Part shown: piece by piece, positions 57,101-58,390 of the stretch
How positions within the stretch are numbered: the stretch's first letter is position 1
How the letters are laid out: each line of letters begins with the position of its first letter
Assembly (NCBI RefSeq): GCF_001625305.1
Contig: NW_017803976.1
Coordinates: forward strand, 65,683 to 129,682
Origin: Branchiostoma belcheri
Taxonomy: Eukaryota > Chordata > Leptocardii > Amphioxiformes > Branchiostomatidae
DNA length: 64,000 nucleotides
Direction of reading: 5' to 3'
Program-made: the position numbers and the translations under genes
Notes under the pieces: generated by a model
What the model was told of the DNA's origin: nothing
The model's input: only the letters and a program-made list of their open reading frames with translations
Database searches by the model: none

Positions 57101-58351
57101 GACTAGTAGTTCTAGTCCATTTAGAGCTTAAACTCAGGAAATAACTTGCTACCTCGACAAGGACACATAACACAAGCTGTCGTCACCACATCCACACCCA
57201 CAAGTTACTTTGTGGGCAGCTCTTATTAAAGAGTAGACAGGTCAACATACACAGGAACGATAACAGTACGCGCGCAGGCGTTTGCGGTCCGCGATTTGCG
57301 GACAAAATGCAGGGAATTCCAAGTGTCGGGACTGCGGGTGATGCCAGTTTACACTGCAACACATCCTGACAAATCCCGACCCCCAAAAATAGCCGCGCAA
57401 GCATGGGACAGCCCCGTGCCATGTCCTTGCCCTTACAATAACAAACCCTCAAAATAGAGGAGTAACATTATCATAATCATTATGTAATCTGTCATACGTA
57501 CCTCAGATTTCTATATAAAACTCAAACATCAGTCAACCAACGTGAACATAAAAACTTTTTGGAACAACGTTCAACTTTGTGCCACTTGTGTTTGCTGTCA
57601 AATGCAACCTACTATCATCATAAAAGATGCACAATATCATATGTGTATGTGTGTAAAAATATACTGATTAGTGTGGGAAACTTTTGTACTAAAATAAAAA
57701 CTTGCTGTCAGCAGTGTGGTTACATACTAGGTGATTTCTGTACACAATAGCACTATTGTCTTGCTACTACTGAATCATGAATTTGATGCAAGTGTTAGAA
57801 CAATAGCTATTGTCCTATATTCATCTACCAATGCTCTTGACAAGCTGACACTACTCAGTATTGCTCGCGAGCACGGTGCTATAAATTATGTTAATCAATT
57901 CATTTAACTTGGCATATGATTAATCTTGCTGATAGTTTAGTGTGTATGTGTGTGTGTGCAAAGCAACACATGCATTACCTCCAAGTGTTACTCCAGGTGC
58001 AGGCGACCCTATAAATCCTGAGTCATTACCTTCACTACTTCGAGCCCCTGGTCTTGGCGGAGGCCTTGGCGGTCGTCTTGGCACAGCCACGGGGACGAAA
58101 TATCTTTCTACAAACTCAGTGTAGGTACCGGGGAAGCACCCTGATTCGCCTGTTCTTTCGTTACGGCCAGTCAACCAGCCCTCGGGTTTCTCAACTGTCC
58201 CCTCAATGTCTAAGAACGGTCCCTTCGCGACAAGGATGTCCCCGACTTCCATGCTGACATCCTCGGAAGATTCCTTGTCGTAGCGGTAGAGTGCGCGGTA
58301 CTTCGCTGCTTCTACTCCCCTTTCCATCGCGTCACTTCCTCCGGTCGCCAT
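2979..58351 (-). CDS. PIK3R: PI3K class IA regulatory subunit p85-like, whole gene (20 coding exons)
   Basis: The product is the p85-type adaptor that binds, stabilises and inhibits the p110 catalytic subunit and recruits it to phosphotyrosine (YxxM) sites at the plasma membrane. I joined 20 coding exons by AG/GT boundaries and phase; the sum is 2943 nt, 980 codons plus stop. Approximate domains: SH3 17-83, proline-rich 87-101, atypical C1 132-179, SAM 206-270, canonical C1 297-346, RhoGAP/BH 365-550, nSH2 587-687, iSH2 690-858, cSH2 874-970. The SH3, RhoGAP, SH2, iSH2, SH2 order is diagnostic of the family. Residue numbers after 567 assume the phase-neutral start of exon 13. The C1-SAM-C1 block is absent from human PIK3R1/2/3. 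I cannot say which vertebrate paralogue it matches; a pre-duplication single-copy gene is likely. Confidence 0.95.
3208..3440 (-). mobile_element. LINE-like 3' end before exon 20
   Basis: Minus strand: GAATAAGCCCTGAGGCTTT hairpin, then TATGTGCAAATAAAAATAAA tail ending about 20 bp before the exon 20 acceptor. Shares hairpin and tail design with 62838-62985. Confidence 0.45.
3530..3792. repeat. dispersed repeat, copy 1
   Basis: The reverse complement matches 39755-39970 with many changes (GTTTGAGTAAGA, GTTGGGTTACATAATGTTGC, AACATTATGCATTTGC). Lies in the intron between exons 19 and 20. Class unknown. Confidence 0.6.
3861..4025 (-). CDS. PIK3R: p85 exon 19: first half of cSH2
   Basis: 165 nt, phase 2-2, acceptor TTTTACCTGCAG|T, donor ATTGT|GTAAGT. 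It encodes [19 protein letters not shown] and then a [13 protein letters not shown] segment. FLVR at 896-899 gives the phosphotyrosine-binding arginine, and the LPHHDE lead-in is characteristic of p85 cSH2. Confidence 0.97.
4298..4917. mobile_element. CAG...CTG element, GGGACAATT family, copy 1
   Basis: Begins CAGGGCTCGAAATTAAC and ends TTAATTTCGAGGCCTG. Interior carries repeated GGGACAATT words in both directions and a segment around 4795-4905 similar to the repeat at 12145-12391, so it may be a nested pair. Ends 42 bp from exon 18. Confidence 0.65.
4960..5220 (-). CDS. PIK3R: p85 exon 18: iSH2 coiled coil, p110-contact helix
   Basis: 261 nt, phase 2-2, acceptor AAATTACAG|G, donor CCAC|GTAAGT. 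It encodes [16 protein letters not shown] and [20 protein letters not shown] followed by [18 protein letters not shown]807 and N811 align with human p85 alpha D560 and N564, which contact the p110 C2 domain and are recurrent tumour mutation sites. The spacer before cSH2 starts at the end of this exon. Confidence 0.97.
5495..5613 (-). CDS. PIK3R: p85 exon 17: iSH2 coiled coil, middle
   Basis: 119 nt, phase 0 in and 2 out, acceptor GTTGTACAG|GAG, donor AAAAA|GTGAGT. It encodes [22 protein letters not shown] and [14 protein letters not shown], the hairpin between the two long iSH2 helices. Heptad-like spacing of Leu, Phe and Ile is visible. Confidence 0.96.
5741..6136. mobile_element. inverted-repeat element with GTGCTGTGTACC-type ends, copy 1
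   Basis: Left TAGTGCTATGTACCTAAACC, right GGTACACAGCACTAG, subterminal AGTCCGGA and ACCTAAA words. Matches the copy at 40602 in opposite orientation over its length. Confidence 0.7.
6800..7031. mobile_element. piggyBac-like MITE, copy 1
   Basis: TTAA, then ACCCATGTCCTGC, and at the other end GCAGGACAAGGG then TTAA. Interior (ACATACAGTACCATCTATAT, CGCATCACACCGCAGC) is shared in reverse with the copy at 33288. Confidence 0.75.
7735..7790. mobile_element. fragment of GTGCTGTGTACC-type element
   Basis: GAATCCGGACCTGAACCTAA and AAACAGTACTAGCGC match the right end of the copy at 40602. Only the last 55 bp are present, directly before a SINE. Confidence 0.55.
7795..8040 (+). mobile_element. tRNA-derived SINE, copy 1
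   Basis: RNA polymerase III boxes: A box TGGCGCAATGG near 7804 and B box GGTTCGAGTCC at 7847-7857. A conserved central part follows (GGCACTTTACACGACTTTCC), then the 3' end TTTCAATAAATCAAATCAAAT. The tail reaches into the exon 16 donor region. The central block resembles what has been called a Meta-type SINE core; that label is from memory. Confidence 0.82.
8046..8174 (-). CDS. PIK3R: p85 exon 16: start of iSH2 coiled coil
   Basis: 129 nt, phase 0-0, acceptor TTTGTTTAG|GGT, donor ACTCAG|GTGAGA. After an acidic linker it encodes [21 protein letters not shown] and [10 protein letters not shown], the first helix of the inter-SH2 coiled coil that grips the p110 adaptor-binding domain. The 3' tail of a plus-strand SINE begins at about position +6 of the donor. 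Confidence 0.96.
8300..8435. mobile_element. GGGACAATT family fragment next to exon 15
   Basis: Right-hand part of the family (AAGTCATACAATACTT, GACAGTTCATCCTTACTTCGG, GGGACAATT, GACAGTGCTGGGA), ending at the eroded terminus GGAGACCTG. Exon 15 starts at 8450. Confidence 0.65.
8450..8630 (-). CDS. PIK3R: p85 exon 15: rest of nSH2
   Basis: 181 nt, phase 2 in and 0 out, acceptor TCCACACAG|G, donor CAACAG|GTAAGG. It contains [40 protein letters not shown] and LDVRLTYP, close to vertebrate p85 nSH2. This is among the most conserved stretches of the gene. A fragment of a GGGACAATT-type repeat ends 14 bp from the donor. Confidence 0.97.
8682..8925. mobile_element. CAG...CTG element, GTGCACC family, copy 1 (right end eroded)
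   Basis: Starts CAGGACTCGAAATACTGGG, then GTGCACC words in direct and inverted order. The terminal GAGCCCTG is not seen; the right border is approximate. Confidence 0.65.
9140..9238 (-). CDS. PIK3R: p85 exon 14: nSH2 domain, phosphotyrosine pocket
   Basis: 99 nt, phase 2-2, acceptor TTCTCACAG|G, donor CTCAG|GTAGGA. It encodes [21 protein letters not shown] then [13 protein letters not shown] (609-612) supplies the buried arginine that binds phosphotyrosine, followed by the beta-C/beta-D strand region. In the family this domain also contacts the helical domain of p110 to inhibit it. Confidence 0.96.
9365..9662. mobile_element. CAG...CTG-like element, CTTGCC word family
   Basis: CAAGGTTGGACA start and TGTCCAACCCTG end with repeated CTTGCC/GGCAAG words. 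A single copy in this window, so borders are less certain. Confidence 0.6.
9923..10035 (-). CDS. PIK3R: p85 exon 13: start of nSH2 (5' boundary uncertain)
   Basis: The 3' part is certain: residues beginning [19 protein letters not shown] lead into the nSH2 domain, donor TCAAG|GTGAAC. The best-looking acceptor (pyrimidine-rich run, CACACTAG) puts the exon start at 10035. The phase inherited from exon 12 is then one base out of the SH2 frame, and the SH2 frame itself meets a TAG at 10018-10020. A phase-compatible AG at 10002-10003 gives 9923-10001 but has a poor pyrimidine tract. Either the weak site is used, or the genomic sequence carries a one-base error or indel between 10035 and 10002. The 980-codon total uses the 10001 start. 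Confidence 0.75.
10359..10590 (+). mobile_element. tRNA-derived SINE, copy 2
   Basis: Same family as 7795-8040: B box GGTTCGAGTCC at 10411-10421, GGCACTTTACACAACTTTCC, tail CAATAAATCAAATCAAATCA. It ends 15 bp from exon 12 in the same antisense orientation to the gene. Confidence 0.82.
10606..10715 (-). CDS. PIK3R: p85 exon 12: end of RhoGAP and acidic linker to nSH2
   Basis: 110 nt, phase 2 in and 1 out, acceptor CTCTCCAG|G, donor CCAG|GTAAAA. It encodes a final helix ([14 protein letters not shown]) and an acidic linker ([13 protein letters not shown]). Human p85 has a second proline-rich PxxP segment about here; none is evident in this exon. A tRNA-derived SINE ends 15 bp from the donor. 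Confidence 0.85.
11041..11385. mobile_element. CAG...CTG element, CTACGCTA family, copy 1
   Basis: AGGGTTCTAGCTAGCGC start, GCTAGAACCCTG end, four or more CTACGCTA words in the interior. Ends 14 bp from exon 11. Confidence 0.8.
11400..11601 (-). CDS. PIK3R: p85 exon 11: RhoGAP domain, C-terminal helices
   Basis: 202 nt, phase 1 in and 2 out, acceptor CATTTCTAG|AG, donor GTGCT|GTAAGT. It contains [19 protein letters not shown] and [19 protein letters not shown]. These match the RhoGAP signatures LPxxhxxtLxxLxxHl and NkMxxxnLAvvfgPxLlr. The P of 'gP' is replaced (CHIL), as is common in BH domains. An inverted-repeat element ends 14 bp from the donor. Confidence 0.95.
11722..12060. mobile_element. 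GTGCACC family, copy 2 (left end eroded)
   Basis: GTGCACTTTTTCTGTGGGTGC start, GTGCACCCA words, terminal TTTTGAGCCCTG. An unrelated GAGTGAGTGAGTGAGC segment sits near 11928-11950. Confidence 0.65.
12145..12391. repeat. dispersed repeat beside exon 10
   Basis: The TAAGTTCCCTATGGAATGC segment and the following GGCTCCACCCCTGAGGCGTC segment recur, diverged, at 4795-4905 beside exon 18. The part before them includes CCACTAGGGGGCC. No clear inverted ends, so class is unknown. Confidence 0.5.
12191..12203 (+). promoter_or_regulatory. CTCF-like core inside a dispersed repeat
   Basis: CCACTAGGGGGCC fits the CCASYAGRKGGCR core of CTCF sites. It is inside the repeat 12145-12391. Binding is not shown. 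Confidence 0.35.
12403..12612 (-). CDS. PIK3R: p85 exon 10: RhoGAP domain, arginine-loop and helices
   Basis: 210 nt, phase 1-1, acceptor TTGCCTAG|GT, donor AAAG|GTAGGA. It encodes [13 protein letters not shown], so the catalytic-loop arginine of RhoGAP folds is kept (R402; canonical GIFRxSG), followed by SVDL and [13 protein letters not shown], the conserved helix C motif. In p85 the BH domain binds Rho/Rac/Cdc42 and Rab GTPases. GAP activity cannot be judged from sequence. A dispersed repeat ends about 11 bp from the donor. Confidence 0.95.
12770..13022 (-). mobile_element. tRNA-derived SINE, second family
   Basis: On the minus strand: GTAGTCCAGTGGTTAGCGA (A-box-like) and GAGTTTGAATCC (B-box-like, plus strand 12958-12970), then GGGACGTTAAGCCGTGGTCC. 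The tRNA-like head and unrelated body mark a SINE rather than a tRNA gene. Confidence 0.7.
13260..13355 (-). CDS. PIK3R: p85 exon 9: start of RhoGAP (BH) domain
   Basis: 96 nt, phase 1-1, acceptor TTTTCTGCACAG|AT, donor AGAG|GTGGGA (weaker than its neighbours). It encodes [12 protein letters not shown] and later a [15 protein letters not shown] helix, the family-typical beginning of the p85 BH domain ('lfG' motif then the helix preceding the arginine loop). In ordinary p85 genes this region follows the SH3/proline-rich exon. Confidence 0.9.
13584..13913. mobile_element. CTACGCTA family, copy 2 with AAGAT target duplication
   Basis: CAGGGTTCTAGCCAGCG start, GCTAGAACCCTG end, exact AAGAT on both sides (13579-13583, 13914-13918). 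Nearly identical to copy 1. Confidence 0.88.
14126..14505. mobile_element. Harbinger-like MITE family A, copy 1
   Basis: Terminal inverted repeats begin GGCCACACCAATTTAATT and end with the complement. Flanked by CTA on both sides (3-bp target duplication). Non-coding; lies in the intron between exons 8 and 9. Confidence 0.8.
15389..15487 (-). CDS. PIK3R: p85 exon 8: end of canonical C1 domain
   Basis: 99 nt, phase 1-1, acceptor CCTCCCCCAG|AC, donor CCAA|GTAAGT. It encodes [18 protein letters not shown] then a basic stretch (VRDRRRRES). Joined to exon 7 it completes C-X2-C-X4-H-X2-C-X7-C, so all eight zinc ligands (H297, C310, C313, C327, C330, H335, C338, C346) are present. This exon ends the C1-SAM-C1 cassette in the same phase in which exon 1 ended. 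Confidence 0.93.
16045..16317. mobile_element. AGGCCT-ended element touching the exon 7 donor
   Basis: The reverse complement matches the element at 38655 over most of its length (GTTTCCTGAC, GACCCTAGAAAAA, TGCAAGG-ACAAATTTTT, CAACATTGACATTGAAAAT). The end with AGGCCTGTTTCCTGAC begins about 3 nt inside the intron. Confidence 0.65.
16321..16480 (-). CDS. PIK3R: p85 exon 7: first part of canonical C1 domain
   Basis: 160 nt, phase 0 in and 1 out, acceptor TTGTTATAG|AGA, donor CAAG|GTAAGG. After a 21-residue linker it encodes [17 protein letters not shown] and then [11 protein letters not shown] (residues 297-327). This is a textbook C1 start: H-X12-C-X2-C-X13-C, with Trp-Gly-Leu and Gln-Gly at the DAG-binding loop positions and Val replacing the usual Pro at position 11. 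A repeat related to the element at 38655-39016 abuts the donor. Confidence 0.93.
16548..16910. mobile_element. MITE family A, copy 2 (degraded)
   Basis: Left end GGTCATGCCAATTTAATT and right end AAATTAAATTGATGTGGC, diverged from the family ends. The internal sequence (AGCGACAGGGC, AACTTTTAATCAAA, GGAAAAACTGTAACAACTAG) is shared with the other copies. Lies between exons 6 and 7. Confidence 0.7.
17027..17107 (-). CDS. PIK3R: p85 exon 6: SAM domain, C-terminal part
   Basis: 81 nt, phase 0-0, acceptor TTTTCCAG|CAC, donor ATG|GTGAGG. Residues 249-275 begin [20 protein letters not shown], the GI...xHRxxILxxIxxL end of a SAM fold (helix 5). The invariant small Gly-Ile step and the His-Arg pair are in place, so the SAM domain looks complete across exons 5 and 6. 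Confidence 0.88.
17310..17660. mobile_element. CAG...CTG element, GGGCAACC family, copy 1
   Basis: CAGCGTGCAAAATACCTGG start, GTATTTTGTACACTG end, TTATT on both sides (17305-17309, 17661-17665). Interior repeats GGGCAACC and its complement. Confidence 0.85.
17755..17889 (-). CDS. PIK3R: p85 exon 5: SAM domain, N-terminal part
   Basis: 135 nt, phase 0-0, acceptor TTGTCCAG|GAG, donor ATG|GTGAGG. Residues 204-248 contain [18 protein letters not shown] followed by an [10 protein letters not shown] segment. This is the SAM pattern W(S/T)xxxVxxWL, LxxY, then IdGxxLLxL. SAM domains are five-helix protein-interaction or polymerisation modules. They are not part of human p85 alpha, beta or p55 gamma. 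Confidence 0.88.
18338..18632. repeat. GT-rich minisatellite
   Basis: Alternating GT with regularly spaced TATGTGTGAG interruptions. Cysteine/valine-rich frames across it are artefacts. Confidence 0.95.
18782..18900 (-). CDS. PIK3R: p85 exon 4: end of atypical C1 domain and linker
   Basis: 119 nt, phase 1 in and phase 0 out, acceptor CCCTCCCAG|T, donor GTG|GTCAGT. It encodes [16 protein letters not shown] and a linker to the SAM domain. Read after exon 3 it gives C-X2-C-X4-H. The ligand expected at H+3 is Asp (D173) and the last Cys comes two residues early, so the second zinc site is altered. Best described as a divergent C1. Confidence 0.8.
18954..19337. mobile_element. GGGCAACC family, copy 2 with AGTTA target duplication
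   Basis: Same ends as the copy at 17310, exact AGTTA on both sides (18949-18953, 19338-19342). It lies about 50 bp upstream of the exon 4 acceptor. Confidence 0.88.
19383..19640. mobile_element. GTGCACC family, copy 3
   Basis: AAGGGCTTGAAAC start, CACCCAGTATTTTGAGTCCTG end, reverse orientation. Lies between exons 3 and 4. Confidence 0.65.
19798..19845 (-). CDS. PIK3R: p85 exon 3: middle of atypical C1 domain
   Basis: 48 nt, phase 1-1, acceptor TGCTACAG|G, donor G|GTAAGA. It encodes [15 protein letters not shown], matching the C1 core in which a tryptophan-glycine pair precedes the fourth zinc ligand. At the positions equivalent to the phorbol/DAG-binding residues Leu24, Gln27 and Gly28 of a typical C1, this one has Gln, Ser and Ala, so diacylglycerol binding is unlikely. 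Confidence 0.8.
20060..20357 (+). mobile_element. LINE-like 3' end with CTGAACTAAA tail
   Basis: GGCCTCCTCATAAGC, a TAAGCATTTTATGCTT hairpin, then TGTGCGAAATAAAAACTGAA and repeated CTGAACTAA. This fits a retroposon 3' UTR with a polyadenylation hexamer and short tandem tail. No coding part remains. Confidence 0.5.
20423..20491 (-). CDS. PIK3R: p85 exon 2: first half of atypical C1 domain
   Basis: 69 nt, phase 1 at both ends, acceptor TTTCAG|G, donor T|GTGAGT. It encodes [17 protein letters not shown] preceded by a glycine/serine linker. The H-X12-C-X2-C spacing is the first half of a C1 zinc finger. The exon lies 37.5 kb from exon 1 but the phase fits exactly. Recognition rests on the H/C spacing together with exons 3 and 4. 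Confidence 0.82.
21219..21246. repeat. (CA)n microsatellite
   Basis: About 13 CA units, then CGCATACACACACC. Confidence 0.95.
21971..22332. mobile_element. MITE family A, copy 3
   Basis: Inverted repeats of about 35 bp (GGCCACACCAATTCAATT and onward through TTAACGGATT). Flanked by TAA on both sides. The open frames across it are not genes. Confidence 0.85.
23570..23745 (+). mobile_element. LINE-like 3' end
   Basis: Ends with AGCCCTCGGGCATG (GCC-CTCG-GGC hairpin) and TTGCAATAAACTTTTC. The hairpin-then-AATAAA arrangement is the same as at 44484-44515. No coding part. Confidence 0.4.
23906..23919. promoter_or_regulatory. RFX X-box-like palindrome in intron 1
   Basis: GTTGCCATGGCAAC is a perfect 14-bp palindrome identical to the symmetric RFX X-box consensus. 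In a non-repeat stretch of intron 1. Motif evidence only. Confidence 0.4.
26191..26537. mobile_element. foldback element with about 150-bp arms
   Basis: Arms 26191-26344 and 26385-26537 are inverted copies with few differences (both start ATGAAGCAAGTTTAAACTGT in their own direction). Spacer of about 40 bp including a GGGACGGGGGGCGCC run. Each arm contains GTGACGTCAC, a cAMP-response-element-like palindrome. Confidence 0.85.
26951..27570. repeat. 133-bp direct duplication flanking a transposon
   Basis: 26951-27083 (AGAAGTC...GTGGGTTGA) recurs at 27434-27570, including AAGATTTG-ATCTTTGA-GGACAG and TTTTATAGGTGGTGG. The element at 27084-27433 fills the exact junction. Confidence 0.8.
27084..27433. 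mobile_element. GGGACAATT family, copy 2
   Basis: CAGGGCTCGAAATTAAC start, TTAATTTTGAGGCCTG end, repeated GGGACAA words. It sits exactly between two direct copies of a 133-bp host segment. Confidence 0.75.
27879..28251. mobile_element. GTGCACC family, copy 4 with ATTCT target duplication
   Basis: CAGGGCTCGAAATTC start and ATTTCGAGCCCTG end. Exact 5-bp direct repeat ATTCT immediately outside both ends (27874-27878 and 28252-28256). Confidence 0.85.
28644..29011. mobile_element. MITE family A, copy 4
   Basis: Full-length copy with GGCCACACC...GGTGTGGCC ends and TAA on each side. Orientation is opposite to copy 3 by internal sequence. Confidence 0.85.
29012..31848. other. intron 1 stretch, unassigned
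   Basis: No inverted-repeat element, tRNA-like box or coding similarity seen. 31560-31700 is locally GC-rich with a GGCCGGCGCGCGGG run and could be regulatory. Confidence 0.4.
31849..32190. repeat. tandem duplication, about 167 and 175 bp units
   Basis: Two consecutive diverged copies, each ending GAGGGAAACCACAAAGCC and then ACAAACTCT; boundary at 32015/32016. Confidence 0.85.
32781..32940 (-). mobile_element. Penelope-like retroelement fragment with 17-bp target duplication
   Basis: 160-bp insert flanked by exact ATTCCTAAAAGTATTTC copies (32764-32780 and 32941-32957). On the minus strand it carries CACTGACGAAAGCTAGTGG then ATACTAGATGAAACGTC, the terminal sequence style of Penelope-like elements. 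It includes a hammerhead-ribozyme-like core (CUGACGA ... GAAAC). No ORF. Confidence 0.65.
33288..33522. mobile_element. piggyBac-like MITE, copy 2
   Basis: Flanked by TTAA on both sides with CCCTTGTCCTGC / GCAGGACAAGGG ends, typical of piggyBac-derived short elements. Confidence 0.82.
34160..34335. repeat. array of about 20-bp units in both orientations
   Basis: Three direct units of AGTATACAGTGCAATTT (34182-34245) followed by four partly diverged reverse-complement units (AATTGCACTGTATACT) to 34335. The whole is a compound palindrome centred near 34250. Confidence 0.85.
35287..35733. mobile_element. GGGACAATT family, copy 3
   Basis: CAGGCCTCGAAATTAAC start and TTAATTTCGAGCCCTG end. Opposite internal orientation to copy 1, with which it shares the ATTTGGAATCCCTGATTGG segment. 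Confidence 0.8.
35734..37611. other. intron 1 stretch, mostly unassigned
   Basis: Contains only the tRNA-like head at 36172-36248. Nothing else recognised. Confidence 0.4.
36172..36248 (+). mobile_element. tRNA-like SINE head or tRNA pseudogene
   Basis: TATAATGGTCAGCGAGC resembles an A box and GGTTCCAATCC (36226-36236) a B box, about 30 bp apart. No foldable tRNA with acceptor stem was found; the downstream tail is not like the other SINEs. Confidence 0.4.
37612..37866. mobile_element. MITE family A, copy 5 (cut by assembly gap)
   Basis: Left end GGCCAAACCAATTTAATT preceded by CTA/TAA-like sequence. The internal block matches copy 2, then it runs into the N gap. Confidence 0.75.
37867..37886. 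other. assembly gap (20 N)
   Basis: A run of 20 N interrupts a Harbinger-like MITE copy. Sequence of unknown length may be missing; the element's right end is not seen on the far side. Confidence 0.99.
38050..38378. mobile_element. GTGCACC family, copy 5 with TATAA target duplication
   Basis: CAGGGCTGGAAATAC start and TTTGAGCCCTG end. Exact TATAA on both sides (38045-38049, 38379-38383). Confidence 0.85.
38655..39016. mobile_element. inverted-repeat element with AGGCCTAGGAAAAAA ends
   Basis: Left TAGGCCTAGGAAAAAAAATG then TTGTGTTTCCTG; right CAGGAAACAACATTTTTTCC then TAGGCCCTA. Interior has two GACCCTAGA words. CTA lies at both borders. Confidence 0.72.
39755..39970. repeat. dispersed repeat, copy 2
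   Basis: Inverted relative to 3530-3792: CTTACTCAAACACATTCATA and GCAACATGATGTAACCCAAC are the shared landmarks. Confidence 0.6.
39971..40601. other. non-repeat stretch in intron 1
   Basis: High-complexity sequence without open frames or repeat ends; 40246-40260 has a loose CTCF-like CAGCCAGGGGGCAAG. A candidate for a conserved non-coding element. Confidence 0.3.
40602..40966. mobile_element. GTGCTGTGTACC-type element, copy 2
   Basis: CTAGTGCTGTGTTCC start and TTTAGGTACACAGCACT end. Shared interior GGCCAAAGTTTTGCC-like and CATTGCAAGGTTGCCAACATG segments with 5741-6136 (reversed). A right-end fragment of the same family is at 7735-7790. Confidence 0.72.
41181..41565. mobile_element. GGGACAATT family, copy 4
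   Basis: CAGGGCTCAAAATTAAC start, TTAATTTCGAGGCCTG end, flanks ATAAC/ACAAC (possible eroded 5-bp duplication). Closest to copy 2 (GTGTCCCGATGGCCA). Confidence 0.8.
41883..41962. mobile_element. 80-bp TTAA-flanked mini-element
   Basis: TTAACCTTCTCCCTTCTGCC at the left and GCAGGGACAAGGTTAA at the right. The ends resemble the piggyBac-like MITEs but the body is different and only 80 bp long. A matching GCAGGGAGAAGGTTAA end occurs at 17697-17712. Confidence 0.5.
42911..43266. mobile_element. Harbinger-like MITE family B, copy 1
   Basis: Ends GGCCACACCGACTTAATT continuing into TATGGATGACATC and its complement. The first 15 bp resemble family A but the inner inverted repeat and body are different. 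Contains an AGCCGGGCACCAAGGC segment shared in reverse with copy 3. Confidence 0.8.
43737..43922. repeat. dispersed repeat shared with 50368-50549
   Basis: The reverse complement aligns to 50368-50549 over about 180 bp (AATATTGACTTTGAAAAATC, TTTCCAAGCCCTAA, CCTTTCAGTAACC). Ends not defined; class unknown. Confidence 0.65.
44000..44540 (+). mobile_element. 5'-truncated LINE: C-terminal reverse transcriptase tail and 3' UTR
   Basis: The frame from about 44011 reads [18 protein letters not shown], then [20 protein letters not shown] and RHWFPRLR, the short conserved tail after the RT domain in CR1/Jockey-type retrotransposons. Stop at 44377-44379. The 3' UTR has a CAGCC-TTCG-GGCTG hairpin (44484-44497), AATAAA and a terminal (ATT)n. 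The RT and endonuclease domains are missing, so it is a dead copy. Confidence 0.8.
44877..45157. mobile_element. MITE family A, copy 6 (internally deleted)
   Basis: Ends GGCCACACCAACTCAATT and AAATTAAATTGCTGTGGCC are intact. About 80 bp is missing internally compared with full copies. The target duplication is no longer clear. Confidence 0.75.
45989..46376. mobile_element. MITE family B, copy 2 (diverged)
   Basis: Ends GGCCACAGCAAGTAATT then TATGGATGACATC; right end has GGATGTCATCCGTAAAAT. TAA flank on the left and a TTAA-like flank on the right. Confidence 0.7.
46613..46849. mobile_element. MITE family A, copy 7 (internally deleted)
   Basis: GGCCACACC...GGTGTGGCC ends flanked by TAA. Only about 237 bp because the left internal half is missing. 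It is the first of four copies within 3.2 kb (46.6-49.8 kb). Confidence 0.85.
47019..47411. mobile_element. MITE family A, copy 8
   Basis: Ends GGCCACATCAATTTAATT and AAATTGGTATGGCC, TTA on both sides. Internally closest to copy 1 (GGCCAAGGCACCCC segment). Confidence 0.85.
48321..48655. repeat. tandem duplication, about 169-bp unit
   Basis: Two copies from GGTGTTTTTTTATCAGGC through CCACCAAAAGATCTGCTTGG; the second starts near 48490. Confidence 0.85.
48705..49069. mobile_element. MITE family A, copy 9
   Basis: Ends GGCCACACTAATTTAATT and AAATTAGTGTGGCC show matched changes (T and A at the paired position). TAA flanks on both sides. The matching change in the two ends suggests a transposition-competent variant or end homogenisation. 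Confidence 0.85.
49418..49785. mobile_element. MITE family A, copy 10
   Basis: Full-length, TTA on both sides, GGCCACACCAATTTAATT ends. Confidence 0.85.
50368..50549. repeat. dispersed repeat shared with 43737-43922
   Basis: Opposite orientation to the other copy; landmarks ACCCTAAAAATCAG, TTTTTGCTCC and GACTAGAATATTGACTTTG. Confidence 0.65.
50550..52471. other. intron 1 stretch, mostly unassigned
   Basis: Holds the X-box-like pair at 51366-51422. No repeat ends or coding similarity otherwise. Confidence 0.4.
51366..51422. promoter_or_regulatory. pair of RFX X-box-like motifs
   Basis: GCTGCCATGGCAAC (51366-51379) and GTCACTATGGCAAC (51409-51422), 43 bp start to start, same orientation of the better half-site. 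A third similar site, GTTGCCATGGCAGC, is at 55366-55379. Confidence 0.35.
52472..52768. repeat. tandem duplication, 150-bp unit
   Basis: Two copies from CGGGCAATTTTTT through CTGTTTAATGTG; second copy starts at 52622. Small indels only. Confidence 0.9.
53711..54058. mobile_element. GTGCACC family, copy 6
   Basis: TTGAAATACTGGGTGC start with eroded CAGGG, ATTTCGAGCCCTG end. AAATG occurs at both borders, a possible 5-bp duplication. Confidence 0.75.
54059..55634. other. intron 1 stretch, unassigned
   Basis: Only the X-box-like site at 55366-55379 was noted. Confidence 0.4.
55635..55931. repeat. tandem duplication, about 145-bp unit
   Basis: Two copies from TCAAAC...AGCAAATTT through GTGACCCAGTATGCTTGGAT; the second starts near 55779. 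Confidence 0.88.
56009..56425. mobile_element. MITE family B, copy 3
   Basis: Ends GGCCACACCGATTTAATT and AAATTAAATCGGTATGGCC with the ATGGATGACATCC inner repeat. TTA on both sides. Confidence 0.85.
56426..57978. other. intron 1 stretch next to exon 1, unassigned
   Basis: No repeat of the known families. 57060-57380 is locally GC-rich (GCCGGCCGGCGCTCG). Could hold regulatory sequence close to the promoter; no motif is decisive. Confidence 0.35.
57979..58351 (-). CDS. PIK3R: p85 exon 1: start codon, SH3 domain, proline-rich motif
   Basis: Codes residues 1-124 plus one base (ends phase 1, donor G|GTAATG). The ATG at 58351 is preceded in frame by TAG three codons upstream, which fixes the start. 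SH3 signature: ALYRY at 20-24, W59 after a long n-Src-like insert as in p85 SH3s, then FPGTY at 73-77. It is followed by [11 protein letters not shown] (91-101), the counterpart of the first proline-rich segment of p85, a potential SH3 ligand. A good acceptor (pyrimidine run then TTTTTGCAG) lies 39 bases upstream of the ATG at 58391-58393, so the 5' UTR is probably split by an intron and the exon really starts at 58390. Confidence 0.93.
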
Positions 58352-58390
58352 TATACGCTACACACGTCCACGTTTACTCAACGGTAACGT

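Larger units (their letters stand above)
20492..57978 (-). other. p85 intron 1 (37.5 kb)
   Basis: Phase 1 intron between the SH3 exon and the first C1 exon. Donor GTAATG; acceptor TTTCAG. It holds most of the mobile elements of the window and no supported internal gene. Its size is large compared with the other introns (0.3 to about 2.8 kb). It could contain unrecognised alternative first exons, for instance for short p55/p50-like forms; none was identified. Confidence 0.8.
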